A DNA stretch of 64,000 nucleotides from Solirubrobacterales bacterium (GTDB lineage Bacteria; Actinomycetota; Thermoleophilia; Solirubrobacterales; 70-9), in contig JADJRQ010000001.1 in the NCBI GenBank assembly GCA_016712175.1, positions 310,001 to 374,000 on the forward strand. The letters run 5' to 3'. Positions 15,640 through 24,231 of this stretch are shown here, one piece after another. The translations under genes and the position numbers were made by a program. Below the pieces are notes generated by a model. The model made no database searches. It was not told the origin of the DNA and worked only from the letters and a program-made list of their open reading frames with translations. The first letter of the stretch is position 1. Each line of letters opens with the position of its first letter.

Positions 15640-17940
15640 ATGTCCAATTCAATCGAAAACCCAGTCCGCTCCCAGCCGAATTTCGGTGATGGAGGCCTCC
15701 TCTCCCGGTTGACCAGGAAGTCAGCCACAGCCTCGGCCCGACGGCCGAAGACCGTGATCGCACTGTGGCTCGTCCTGGTTTTCGGGCTCTTTGCGGCGGG
15801 CACCATGACTGGTACGAAGATGCTCACCGGGAACGAGCAGAACGTCGGAGAGTCGAAAGCGGCGAACGCCCTGCTGGCCGGCGCCGGCCTCGGTGATCCC
15901 GCGGTCGAGAACCTGATGGTCTCGGCCGGTTCAACCGCCGCGACCAGGGCCGCAACCACAGACCTCGTCAATCGACTCCAGAAGGATCCCGACGTCACGC
16001 AGGTGGGCAACCCATACGGGGCCCGCGGAGCCCTGACCGACGGGGGCCGCAAGGCGCTTGTCCAGGCCACATTGCGCGGTGACCCTGAAGAAGCGGTCGA
16101 CCACGTGGACGGCGTGATCGCGGCCACTGCTGCCGCAAAACGGGCGAATCCCGGGATGGAAGTCAATGCGATCGGCCCGGGAACACTCGACAAGGAATTC
16201 GAGAAGATCGTCGAAGGGGACCTCAGGAACGCCGAGATGATCTCGGTCCCGATCACCCTGCTCATCCTCCTGGTCGCTTTCGGCGCTTTAGTCGCCGCCT
16301 CGGTCCCTCTGATGCTCGGGGTCACTTCGGTGATCGCCGCGATGGGCGGGCTCGCTCTGATCTCGCAGGTCTTCCCGGCGGGAGACGCAAGCTCCTCGAT
16401 GCTGGTTCTGCTTGGATTGGCGGTCGGAGTCGACTACTCGCTGTTCTACATCCGGCGCGAACGTGAGGAACGGGAAAACGGCCGGGGGGCCGATGCCGCG
16501 CTCTTCGCCACTTCCGCCACGGTCGGCCGCGCGATCATCATCTCCGGCGTCACGGTGATCATCGGCCTCATCGGACTGGCCGCCACCGGCCTGCCGATGT
16601 TCATTTCGATGGCTCTATCGACGATGTTCGTGGTGCTGGTCGCGATGATCGGCTCACTGACCGTTCTGCCCGCCGTGCTCGCCCTCCTGGGTGATCGAAT
16701 CAACAAGGGTCGCATTCCCCTCGTCGGCCGATTCAATCGACGGCGGGCCGGCCGCGGCGGAATCTCGCTCGTCACCGATCGCAAGATGGGCTTCTGGGAC
16801 CGCCTCGCCCGCATGTTTACCCGCCGCCCGCTGCTGGCCTTGGTCGCGGCGGCTTGCCTGCTCGGCGCGATCGCGATTCCCGCGATCGGTCTGAACACCG
16901 GCGAGTCCGAGTACGGACTGCCGAAAGATTCGGCGATCATGGTTTCCCTGCGGAAGGTTGAAACGGCCTTCCCCGGGGCCCCGGCTACCACCGACCTGGT
17001 CGTCACCGGTGATTCGCTCAACTCGAGCGAATCACGCAAGGGTCTCGAAGAACTCGGCCGGAGTGCCAGGGAGATCACCGGCGGTTCCGGCAAGCCGGTC
17101 GTCCGGATCGGAAAGGGTGGAAAGACCGCCCTGGTCCGGGTGCCGGCCCCAGAAAGGGGCCCAGCAACGAACCAGAGGGTGATCCACGACCTGCGCGACG
17201 AATTGCCCTCGACCCTGAGCGAGACCCTTCCCGGATCGCAGCTCAAGGTCACGGGTGAAACTGCCGAAACCACCGACTGGGGTGACCAGCTCCGAGCCGC
17301 CACCCCGATCGTGATCGGCGTGATCCTGCTGCTCGCACTGGTACTGCTGATCGCGACATTCCGTTCAGTGCCGCTCGCCCTCTCGGTGGTCGGACTGAAC
17401 CTGCTCTCGATGGCAGCGACCTACGGGATCCTGGTCGCCGTGTTCCAGAACACCTGGGCGGAGGGTCTGCTCGACTTCACGTCGAACGGCTCGATCGCCG
17501 AATGGGTGCCGCTGAACGCCTTCGTCATCCTGTTCGGACTCTCGATGGACTACACGATCCTGGTCCTCGAACGGATTCGCGAATCCCGTCGTGCCGGCCG
17601 CTCTCCCCGTGCCGCCGCCCGGGAAGGTGTCGCTGCCACCGCAGGGACAGTTACCTCTGCGGCCGCCGTGATGGTCGCTGTCTTCGCGATCTTCCCGACG
17701 CTGCCGATGCTCGAATTGAAGATGCTCGGGATCGCGCTGTCAGTGGGGATCCTCATCGACGCGACGATCGTGCGGGGCATAGCATTGCCGGCAATGGTCG
17801 CCCTACTTGGTGAGCGTGGAGTCAGGGCACCGTCCCGTGAACGGTCCGGGCGCCCGCGCTCACGCCCGCGCAAGTCAGTCAATGCCGCTCCCGAATCAGC
17901 CGGGGCGAGAGTCGCAGCCTGGGCGGACGATGCTCGCTAA
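15640..17940 (+). CDS. MMPL-family RND transporter
   Basis: A 766-residue inner-membrane RND-type transporter of the MMPL class. It has the expected internal duplication: one transmembrane helix, a periplasmic loop, then five or six helices, repeated. SSSMLVLLGLAVGVDYSLFY (about residue 253) and FVILFGLSMDYTILVLERIR in the second half are the paired proton-relay helices with conserved Asp-Tyr. MMPL proteins export lipids or small hydrophobic compounds. The ATG at 15640 is preferred over an in-frame TTG 12 bp earlier. The last bases overlap the histidine kinase start, so transporter and two-component system probably form one operon. Confidence 0.93.
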   Translation: MSNSIENPVRSQPNFGDGGLLSRLTRKSATASARRPKTVIALWLVLVFGLFAAGTMTGTKMLTGNEQNVGESKAANALLAGAGLGDPAVENLMVSAGSTAATRAATTDLVNRLQKDPDVTQVGNPYGARGALTDGGRKALVQATLRGDPEEAVDHVDGVIAATAAAKRANPGMEVNAIGPGTLDKEFEKIVEGDLRNAEMISVPITLLILLVAFGALVAASVPLMLGVTSVIAAMGGLALISQVFPAGDASSSMLVLLGLAVGVDYSLFYIRREREERENGRGADAALFATSATVGRAIIISGVTVIIGLIGLAATGLPMFISMALSTMFVVLVAMIGSLTVLPAVLALLGDRINKGRIPLVGRFNRRRAGRGGISLVTDRKMGFWDRLARMFTRRPLLALVAAACLLGAIAIPAIGLNTGESEYGLPKDSAIMVSLRKVETAFPGAPATTDLVVTGDSLNSSESRKGLEELGRSAREITGGSGKPVVRIGKGGKTALVRVPAPERGPATNQRVIHDLRDELPSTLSETLPGSQLKVTGETAETTDWGDQLRAATPIVIGVILLLALVLLIATFRSVPLALSVVGLNLLSMAATYGILVAVFQNTWAEGLLDFTSNGSIAEWVPLNAFVILFGLSMDYTILVLERIRESRRAGRSPRAAAREGVAATAGTVTSAAAVMVAVFAIFPTLPMLELKMLGIALSVGILIDATIVRGIALPAMVALLGERGVRAPSRERSGRPRSRPRKSVNAAPESAGARVAAWADDAR

Positions 17941-18952
17941 ACGCCACCAAGACCCGGACTCGATGCTGGCGGCGCACGCCGCTGTTTCAGCCGGGGTCGG
18001 TCTACTGGTCACCTTCATCTGGGGGTTGACCGGGGCCGGCACCTTCTGGCCGGTCTGGGTCTGGTTCGGGCTGGGTGTGTTGCTGGCCCTCGACTTCAGC
18101 TGGTGGTATTCCCGTCAGTTCGAGAGCCGGCGGCAGTGGCTCGCCCTGCACCTGGCACTGACCGCTGTCGCATCCGGTGCGCTGTTCGTGATCTGGCTGC
18201 TTGGCGGCGGCGGATCCTTCTGGCCCCTCGTGCCGGCCTTCTGCCTCGCCGGGCTGTTCGCGATTCACCTTTTCCTCAGCGAATACTGGGAGCGGCTCTT
18301 TCATTCAGGCCGCGAGCAGGAGCTGACCCAAAGGGTCGATGAACTGACCCGGACCCGGCAGGGCACGCTCGAGGCCCAGGCCGCCCAGCTTCGCCAGGTC
18401 GAACGGGATCTCCACGACGGGGCCCAGTCGCGGCTGGTGGCGCTCAGCATGCTGCTCGCCCGGGCCGAGACCAAGCTCGACGACCAGCCGGAGGCCGCTG
18501 AGCTGGTCCGGCAGGCGAGGGACGAGGCCGGTGAAGCCATCACCGAACTGCGTGACCTCGCCCGCGGCATCGCGCCTCCAGTGCTGTCCGACCGTGGCCT
18601 GGCCGATGCCGCCCGATCGCTCGGCACCAGGGTTCCGGCCGGAGTGACCGTGGAGTCGACACTGGCCCGGCGACCACCCCCGATCATCGAAACCGGCGCC
18701 TACTTCGTAATCGCAGAATCATTGACTAACGCGACCAAGCACGCGCCTGAAGCTCCCGTGAAAGTGACCCTCGCCGAAGGTGAAGGCCAGCTCAACCTGG
18801 TCATCAGCGACAGCGGACCGGGAGGGGCTGATCCGAAAGGCAGCGGCCTGACCGGCCTGCGCCACCGCGTCGATGCGCTCGACGGACGAATGGGCATCAG
18901 TTCGGTGCCCGGTGAAGGTACCGTCATCAGGGTGGACCTCCCATGCGAGTAG
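17930..18952 (+). CDS. Two-component sensor histidine kinase (NarL/LiaS-type, HisKA_3)
   Basis: A 340-residue membrane kinase. Four hydrophobic segments (about 18-58 and 70-115) form two 2TM hairpins. A coiled linker leads to the HisKA_3 dimerisation helix with phospho-acceptor His162 in RDLHDGAQSRL, and a C-terminal HATPase_c domain with NATKHAPEAP (N box) and GSGLTGLRHRVDALDG. No extracellular sensor domain is visible, so it probably senses the membrane or a partner, perhaps the MMPL transporter. The start overlaps the transporter stop by 11 bp and its stop overlaps the response regulator start by 10 bp. Confidence 0.93.
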   Translation: MLAKRHQDPDSMLAAHAAVSAGVGLLVTFIWGLTGAGTFWPVWVWFGLGVLLALDFSWWYSRQFESRRQWLALHLALTAVASGALFVIWLLGGGGSFWPLVPAFCLAGLFAIHLFLSEYWERLFHSGREQELTQRVDELTRTRQGTLEAQAAQLRQVERDLHDGAQSRLVALSMLLARAETKLDDQPEAAELVRQARDEAGEAITELRDLARGIAPPVLSDRGLADAARSLGTRVPAGVTVESTLARRPPPIIETGAYFVIAESLTNATKHAPEAPVKVTLAEGEGQLNLVISDSGPGGADPKGSGLTGLRHRVDALDGRMGISSVPGEGTVIRVDLPCE

Positions 18953-19593
18953 TGATCGTCGAAGACCAGGCCCTTCTCCGTGAAGGAATCGTCGCCCTGC
19001 TCAGGGACAACGACGTTGAAGTCGTGGGCCAGGCCGGCGACGCACCCGGGTTGCTCCGGCTGGTCAATGGCCACAAGCCGGATATGGCGATCGTCGACGT
19101 TCGCCTCCCCCCTTTGTTCACTGACGAAGGCATCCGGGCGGCCATCGAAGCACGTGAGCTTCACCCCGAACTCGGCATCCTGATCCTGTCCCAGTACGTC
19201 GAGCCGGTCTACACCTCGGAACTTCTGGCCGGTGGAGGAGCCGGAGTCGGCTACCTGCTCAAGGAACGGGTCGCCGACATCCCGGCTTTCCTCGATGCCA
19301 TCAGGCGGGTTGCCGAAGGCGGCACGGCGCTCGACCGCGAAGTCGTGGCCGAACTGGTCCAGGGTAAAAGCGGGGACAGCCAGCTGGACGAGCTGACCCC
19401 CAAGGAGTCGGAAGTCCTGTCGCTGATGGCCCAGGGGCTCACCAATGCCGGCATCGCCAAGGTGCTCTGGGTCACGCCGGGGGCGGTTGAAAAACACATC
19501 TCGGCCATCTTCAGCAAGCTCGACCTGCCGGCAACCAGTGCCGACCACCGAAGGGTGCTGGCCGTGCTGACCTTCCTTCAGGCGTCTAGCTGA
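18943..19593 (+). CDS. LuxR/NarL-family response regulator
   Basis: A 216-residue response regulator. The receiver domain begins MRVVIVEDQALLREGIVALL, with acidic residues at 7-8 and phospho-acceptor Asp52 (IVDVRLPP). The C-terminal LuxR helix-turn-helix has LTPKESEVLSLMAQGLTNAG and VEKHISAIFSKL. It overlaps the kinase gene and is its evident cognate partner. A likely target is the transporter operon itself (inference). The gene ends 2 bp before the end of the convergent dehydrogenase gene. Confidence 0.95.
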   Translation: MRVVIVEDQALLREGIVALLRDNDVEVVGQAGDAPGLLRLVNGHKPDMAIVDVRLPPLFTDEGIRAAIEARELHPELGILILSQYVEPVYTSELLAGGGAGVGYLLKERVADIPAFLDAIRRVAEGGTALDREVVAELVQGKSGDSQLDELTPKESEVLSLMAQGLTNAGIAKVLWVTPGAVEKHISAIFSKLDLPATSADHRRVLAVLTFLQASS

Positions 19594-19595
19594 GC

Positions 19596-20170
19596 CTAGG
19601 GTCTCGCCACCGGGGTGAGCGCCGGCTCGCCTTCGAGCACGGCGACCACGTTTCGGGCCACGAGGCGGGCCATGTCGTCGCGGGCCCTGGTGGTTGCCGA
19701 GCCGATGTGAGGAGTGAGGGCGGTATTCGGCGCGTCCAGCAGGCTCTGCGGTACGTCGGGTTCGCCTTCGTAGACGTCCAGTCCGGCGCCACCGATCTCC
19801 CCGGTCTCGAGTGCCGACGCGAGGGCATCTGAATCGACGACCGGTCCGCGACCGGTGTTGATCAGGATGGCCGTCGGTTTCATCAACTTCAGGGCGTCCG
19901 CACTGATCAGGTGGGTCGTCTGTGGCGTGGCCGGCAGGTGCAGGCTGACCACATCTGACTCCCGCAGCAGTTGCTCCAATTCCACCTTTCGCGCGCCAAG
20001 CATGACTTCCACTTGTTCTTTCGGCTCTCGTGAGGTGTAGAGAAAGTCACCGTCGAGGCCCCGCATCAGCTCAGCGTACCTTTGGCCGATTCGGCCCATA
20101 CCGACCACGCCGATTGTGGCCCCGCTCAGCTCGAGCCCGAGATTGGCACCGGGATCCCAGCCGCGCCACT
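19596..20170 (-). CDS. D-isomer 2-hydroxyacid dehydrogenase, C-terminal part (frameshifted gene)
   Basis: Continues the N-terminal part from 20557 after a one-base deletion in the C4 run at 20171-20174; adding one base gives the family phrase MRAGEWRGWDPG. This part contains the NAD(P) motif GVVGMGRIGQRYA, then ILINTGRGPVVDSDAL and TPHIGSATTRARDDMA, carrying the catalytic Arg/Glu/His region of glyoxylate/hydroxypyruvate reductases. The repaired protein would be about 320 residues, the usual length. The enzyme likely reduces glyoxylate or hydroxypyruvate with NAD(P)H. Confidence 0.8.
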
Positions 20171-20557
20171 CCCCGCGCGCATCCCTGCTTCTGACGCCGT
20201 GATTCCCCGAGCCGCCGCGTAGGTCAGCCCGACCGCCAGCTCAGCGGTGGCGTTGGTCAACACATCCGGGGTGTTGGTGACGATGACCCCGCGCTCGTGG
20301 CAGGCGGCAACATCGATGTTGTCGAAGCCAACCGCGAAGTTGGCAACGACCTCCAACTGAACGCCCGCCCGGTCGAGCACCTCCGGGTCGATCGGGACCG
20401 TCGGGTCGGCGATGATCGCCATTGCACCTGGAACCATCTCCAGAAGTGTGTCCCTGTCTGAACCGAGCCCACCCGAAACGACCTCAAAACCATCGAGGAG
20501 CACTTCTCCGGTACGCAACAGTTTCCTTGCCACAACCACACGCTTTTTGTCACTCAA
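20126..20557 (-). CDS. D-isomer 2-hydroxyacid dehydrogenase, N-terminal part (frameshifted gene)
   Basis: Catalytic-domain half of a glyoxylate/hydroxypyruvate reductase-like enzyme: KKRVVVARKLLRTGEVLLDG, then VEVVANFAVGFDNIDVAACH-type sequence and ERGVIVTNTPDVLTNATAEL, which holds the conserved substrate-site region. It reads into nonsense after AGMRAG because of the missing base at 20171-20174. The TTG at 20557 is chosen as start: AGGAG lies 6 bp upstream. An ATG at 20629 would place 24 unconserved residues in front. A small palindrome lies just upstream. Confidence 0.78.
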   Translation of the reverse strand: MSDKKRVVVARKLLRTGEVLLDGFEVVSGGLGSDRDTLLEMVPGAMAIIADPTVPIDPEVLDRAGVQLEVVANFAVGFDNIDVAACHERGVIVTNTPDVLTNATAELAVGLTYAAARGITASEAGMRAGSGAAGIPVPISGSS

Positions 20558-20574
20558 TGTGCACTCCTGATACC

Positions 20575-20585
20575 TACCATTGGTA
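20575..20585. promoter_or_regulatory. Small palindrome in the divergent promoter region
   Basis: TACCA-T-TGGTA, nested in ATACC / GGTAT (20570-20586), lies 18 bp upstream of the dehydrogenase start and 69 bp upstream of the divergent gene. It could be an operator; the match is short and may be chance. Confidence 0.3.
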
Positions 20586-20653
20586 TTGACACTTTCGGTA
20601 CTAGACTCAGTTGTTGACTGAATCACCATTCGTATTCACAACGTAAGGCAGAA

Positions 20654-21028
20654 ATGGCTCCCAAGACTGACGAAATTCGCAGGCTCGCCGAAGAACGGCT
20701 GGCGGAACTTGACCGAGAGCGTAAGCAACTGCTGAAAGTGCTGTCGGCTCTGGATGGCGGCGGGTCGTCGGGGCGGACACACAAGTCGCGCCGCAGCAAG
20801 TCCACCAGCTCCTCGGCACCCCGTCCCGGACGGCGTCGACGCAAAGGCGGGACCCGGTCCGAGCACGCCGAGAAGGCCGTCGCCCAGAACCCCGGAATCA
20901 AGGCGTCACAGATCGCTGAAGAGTTGAAGATCAAGCCGAACTACGTGTACCGCGTTATGGCCGATCTGGTCAAAGAAGGCCGGGTTGTCAAGGACGGGAC
21001 CGGTTACTTTCCGCCTGACGCTGCCTGA
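20654..21028 (+). CDS. Small basic protein with C-terminal winged-helix-like domain, 124 aa
   Basis: Three parts are visible: an N-terminal helix (residues 4-35, MAPKTDEIRRLAEERLAELD) likely to coil; a very basic Ser/Arg/Lys linker (about 38-68, including RPGRRRRKGG); and a compact C-terminal domain with AEKAVAQNPGIKASQIAEEL, KPNYVYRVMADLVKEGRVVK and GTGYFPP, which reads as a winged helix-turn-helix. This suggests a DNA-binding, nucleoid- or regulator-like protein. No named family is recognised. It is divergent from the 2-hydroxyacid dehydrogenase across 96 bp and could regulate it. Confidence 0.75.
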   Translation: MAPKTDEIRRLAEERLAELDRERKQLLKVLSALDGGGSSGRTHKSRRSKSTSSSAPRPGRRRRKGGTRSEHAEKAVAQNPGIKASQIAEELKIKPNYVYRVMADLVKEGRVVKDGTGYFPPDAA

Positions 21029-21097
21029 CTTTTTCGCGGGATCGAAGTTGTTTCTTCACGAGGCCCGGGCTCCCGCCTGGGCTCTTGCAGAGAACGA

Positions 21098-21116
21098 CGC
21101 CGTACTGGGTACGGCG
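21098..21116. terminator. Hairpin downstream of the winged-helix gene
   Basis: Perfect 8-bp stem CGCCGTAC / GTACGGCG with a TGG loop, 70 bp after the stop at 21028. It is followed by GAGTTTAC rather than a T tract. Possible terminator, or part of the leader of the next gene. Confidence 0.4.
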
Positions 21117-21197
21117 GAGTTTACAAACGTGTGAAAATGGTATAGCGTGTACCAGCGTTCCCTGAAGGGGAGCATCTAGAACAATCGAAAGGGAACA

Positions 21198-23138
21198 ATG
21201 GAAGCCATGACGGTTTCGGGGAATCTCGAGACAACTTCGACCAAATACCTGCGCAAGCTGCGCTTTGCGTTGGCTATTGCTTCGGCGGCTGCATTCATGA
21301 TTGCGGCCGGATCGGCGTCCGCGGCGTCGCTCCAAGTGGAAACGTCCGGCAGCGACGCTCCGGGCTGCGGTCCGATCGGCACGCCATGCAAGACGATCAG
21401 CTACGCGGTCAATCTGGCGGCGGCCGGTGACACGGTCAATGTCGGCAGCGGCACCTTTGACGAATCACCAAACGGGGTGCAGATCAACAAAGCCCTGACC
21501 CTGCGTGGCACCAACGACGGCAGCAACCAGACGGTGATCAGTGGTGGTCTGTCGACAACGGCAACCAGCCGGGGGACGATCGGTGTAACCGCCGCCGGCG
21601 ACGTGACTGTCAGCAACTTCAACGTCGAGGACTTCTCTTCGCTCGGCGCGCCGAACGTCAACTCCGCCAACAAGCTGGGGCTCTACTCGAAACCACCGCT
21701 GGCTGGTGGTCCTTTCAAGTACACGTTCCGCCATCTCATTCTCGACGGCAGCGGAGGTCTGCCCGGAGGCGGCATCTACCTGAACTTTGTCTCAACCGGT
21801 AGCAGCACTGAGGTGAATTTCACCGGTGGATCCATCTGCGGCCAGGCCGGCAATGGGATTCTGGTCGAGAATGCCTCCAAACCCGTCACTGTCAAGAACA
21901 GTGGAATATGTCAGGGAACCACTGGCAACTCGGCCTATTTCAACCTCCTGGGAACCAATTCAGGCGGTGAGAACCTCGATGACGCGGTCCAAAGTGTGAT
22001 CGGCAATACGGTCCTCGGATCGAGCCTCACATTCTCGGCGAATCCCGACTTCGGTTCCGCCACTGCCCCGGGTTTCAACGCCCCCGTGGTCAGGGACAAC
22101 AGCATCGTTCTGCCTTCTGGCGGGAGCGCGATTACGCTCTACACCGGCAAGAACGCGGCCACCTACCGGGGCGCGATCAATGATCCGGTGGTCAGCGGAA
22201 ACGTGATCACTACATCAACTCCAGGAGCCACGGCCATACGCCTGCTGGGTCTGGTTCGCTTTGCAGACATCTACGACAACGTCTCGCAAGGGGTCGACAC
22301 CTTCGCGCGAACGGAGCGGGTCCTGACCAATTCCCCGGGGGTCTACCTCGACCCGACCGGCACGAGGCTTTTCAAGAACAAGCTCTACGGTGCCAGTCCG
22401 ACCATTGCGGTAAACAACCAGTCGCCGCGATTCATCGTTGCCTACCAGAACTGGTGGGGGTGCAACGAAGGACCCAACTACACCGACAATGGCAATCCGT
22501 CACCGCCACACCGCGCCGGGATCCTGCCGCAATGTGCCGGAATCAACCAGGCCCTGGCGGGAGGGGACGTGCTGTTCGATCCCTGGCTGACGAACCTGGA
22601 CGGCCCGACCGGACCCTCCGGAGCTACCGGCTCCACGGGCCCGCAGGGTCCTCCCGGTTCCTCGGGCAACGACGGTGCCACGGGAGCAACCGGAAACCAA
22701 GGTCCGACCGGCTCCACTGGTCAACAGGGTCCGACCGGCAAGCAGGGAAAGGTGGGGCCGACCGGACCGGCCGGTTCGGATGGGAAAGGGCCCCGCCCGG
22801 CGGTCAGGAGGTTGCCTCCGAAGCGGCCGGTCAGGATCAGGCCGCACCGCAGGACATTCAAGATCGCCAAGGTCACATGCAGAGGTGGTAACTGCAGGAT
22901 CAAGAAGACCGCAGTCCGCGTCACGGTCCGCAACAAGATCTACCGGGGCTTCGCCAAGTCCACAAAGAAACGTTTCAGGAAGGGTCAGACCAGACGCATC
23001 AAGGTGACGGTCCCGCAGAGAGTGTTCAGGAAGATGCCGCATGGCAGGAAGGTCGGTTCGATCACGGTCGCCATCCGGGCCAAGTCCAGCAACGGCACCC
23101 TGAACAAGCGCGCAGTCTCAGTCGGCATCGGGCGCTGA
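21198..23138 (+). CDS. Secreted right-handed beta-helix protein with collagen-like repeat
   Basis: A 646-residue exported protein. A signal peptide (about 1-42, ending AAGSASAASL) is followed by a parallel beta-helix domain (about 45-460) that opens with a pectate-lyase/NosD-like strand pattern: GTPCKTISYAVNLAAAGDTV and GTFDESPNGVQINKALTLRG. Residues about 469-530 are roughly 20 Gly-X-Y triplets (GPTGPSGATGSTGPQGPPGS and on) of collagen-like type. The tail (about 535-646) is strongly basic, Arg/Lys-rich and predicted beta. It probably acts on or sticks to the cell surface or an extracellular polymer. No catalytic residues are clear, and no sortase motif is seen. Confidence 0.85.
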   Translation: MEAMTVSGNLETTSTKYLRKLRFALAIASAAAFMIAAGSASAASLQVETSGSDAPGCGPIGTPCKTISYAVNLAAAGDTVNVGSGTFDESPNGVQINKALTLRGTNDGSNQTVISGGLSTTATSRGTIGVTAAGDVTVSNFNVEDFSSLGAPNVNSANKLGLYSKPPLAGGPFKYTFRHLILDGSGGLPGGGIYLNFVSTGSSTEVNFTGGSICGQAGNGILVENASKPVTVKNSGICQGTTGNSAYFNLLGTNSGGENLDDAVQSVIGNTVLGSSLTFSANPDFGSATAPGFNAPVVRDNSIVLPSGGSAITLYTGKNAATYRGAINDPVVSGNVITTSTPGATAIRLLGLVRFADIYDNVSQGVDTFARTERVLTNSPGVYLDPTGTRLFKNKLYGASPTIAVNNQSPRFIVAYQNWWGCNEGPNYTDNGNPSPPHRAGILPQCAGINQALAGGDVLFDPWLTNLDGPTGPSGATGSTGPQGPPGSSGNDGATGATGNQGPTGSTGQQGPTGKQGKVGPTGPAGSDGKGPRPAVRRLPPKRPVRIRPHRRTFKIAKVTCRGGNCRIKKTAVRVTVRNKIYRGFAKSTKKRFRKGQTRRIKVTVPQRVFRKMPHGRKVGSITVAIRAKSSNGTLNKRAVSVGIGR

Positions 23139-23160
23139 TCCCGCGCACCACCTCAAACGC

Positions 23161-23198
23161 AAAAAGCCGCGCTTCGGTATCCCGAAGCGCGGCTTTTT
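23161..23198. terminator. Bidirectional rho-independent terminator
   Basis: Perfect 17-bp stem, AAAAAGCCGCGCTTCGG with its complement ending in TTTTT, and a TATC loop. It has A5 on one side and T5 on the other and lies between convergent genes (beta-helix protein and mdh), so it can serve both. Confidence 0.92.
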
Positions 23199-23214
23199 CA
23201 TGAGCCTTGAGGTT

Positions 23215-24201
23215 CTAGAGCAGACCGAGATCCGCGACCGCCTGACGCTCCTCGGAGAGCTCGGCGGCGCTTGCGTCGATCTTGCCCTGTGAGAACTCGT
23301 CGATCTCCAGGCCCTGGACGATCGAGAATTCACCACCGGAGCAGGTCACGGGGAAGCCGGCGATGATGTCGTCCGGCACGCCGTAGGAACCGTCTGACGG
23401 AATTCCCATCGAGACCCAGTCGCCTTCCGGCGTACCGTTGACCCAGTTGTTGACGTGATCGATCGCAGCGTTGGCAGCGGAAGCCGCACTCGATGCGCCA
23501 CGGGCCTCGATGATCACGGCACCACGCTTGGCAACGCGGGGGATGAACTCGTCCTTGATCCAGGCATCGTCGTCCACGGTCTTCCAGGCGTTTTCGCCGT
23601 CGACCTTGGCGTGAACCACGTCGGGGTACTGGGTCGAGGAGTGATTGCCCCAGACGGTCATGTTGGTGACTGCGCTGACCGGCTTGCCGAGCTTGTTGGC
23701 AAGCTGGGCGATGGCCCGGTTGTGGTCGAGGCGCATCATCGCGGTGAAGCGTTCACGGGGAACGTCGGGGGCGGCCGAAGCAGCAATCAAGGCATTGGTA
23801 TTGGCCGGGTTGCCGACCACGAGCACCTTGATGTCATCGGCGGCACCCGCGTTGATCGCCTGGCCCTGCGGCTTGAAGATGCCACCGTTCGCTTCGAGCA
23901 GGTCACCACGCTCCATGCCCGGTCCACGGGGACGGGCACCGACCAGGAGGCCGATGTTGGTGCCGTCGAACGCCTCTTTCGGATCGTCGGTGATGCTGAT
24001 CCTCTCAAGCAGCGGGAAGGCGCAGTCGTCCAGCTCCATCGCTGTGCCTTCGGCAGCCTTGACCGCGGCCGGAATCTCCAGCAGCGAGAGGTGGACCGGG
24101 GTGTCGGGGCCGAGCAGCTGTCCGCTGGCGATCCGGAAAAGCAGGGCGTAGCCGATCTGGCCGGCGGCGCCGGTCACTGTGACCTTGACTGGGGTGCTCA
24201 C
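23215..24201 (-). CDS. mdh: Malate dehydrogenase
   Basis: A 328-residue NAD-dependent enzyme of the TCA cycle that oxidises malate to oxaloacetate. It belongs to the longer MDH type 2 group with the N-terminal motif VTVTGAAGQIGYALLFRIAS. LLVGARPRGPGMERGDLLEA, VVGNPANTNALIA and TAMMRLDHNRAIAQLA (substrate Arg and catalytic Asp) are present, and the catalytic His is in TVWGNHSSTQYPDV. Next upstream on the same strand, 30 bp away, is icd, so two TCA-cycle genes are likely co-transcribed. A strong terminator follows. Confidence 0.97.
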   Translation of the reverse strand: MSTPVKVTVTGAAGQIGYALLFRIASGQLLGPDTPVHLSLLEIPAAVKAAEGTAMELDDCAFPLLERISITDDPKEAFDGTNIGLLVGARPRGPGMERGDLLEANGGIFKPQGQAINAGAADDIKVLVVGNPANTNALIAASAAPDVPRERFTAMMRLDHNRAIAQLANKLGKPVSAVTNMTVWGNHSSTQYPDVVHAKVDGENAWKTVDDDAWIKDEFIPRVAKRGAVIIEARGASSAASAANAAIDHVNNWVNGTPEGDWVSMGIPSDGSYGVPDDIIAGFPVTCSGGEFSIVQGLEIDEFSQGKIDASAAELSEERQAVADLGLL

Positions 24202-24231
24202 ATTGTCTCCTTGGGTTTTTGAGGCAAGGCC

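Noticed and set aside
20586..20614. TTGACA near 20586 as a -35 box of the winged-helix gene
   Set aside because: No acceptable -10 hexamer lies 16-19 bp downstream, so I do not call a promoter.
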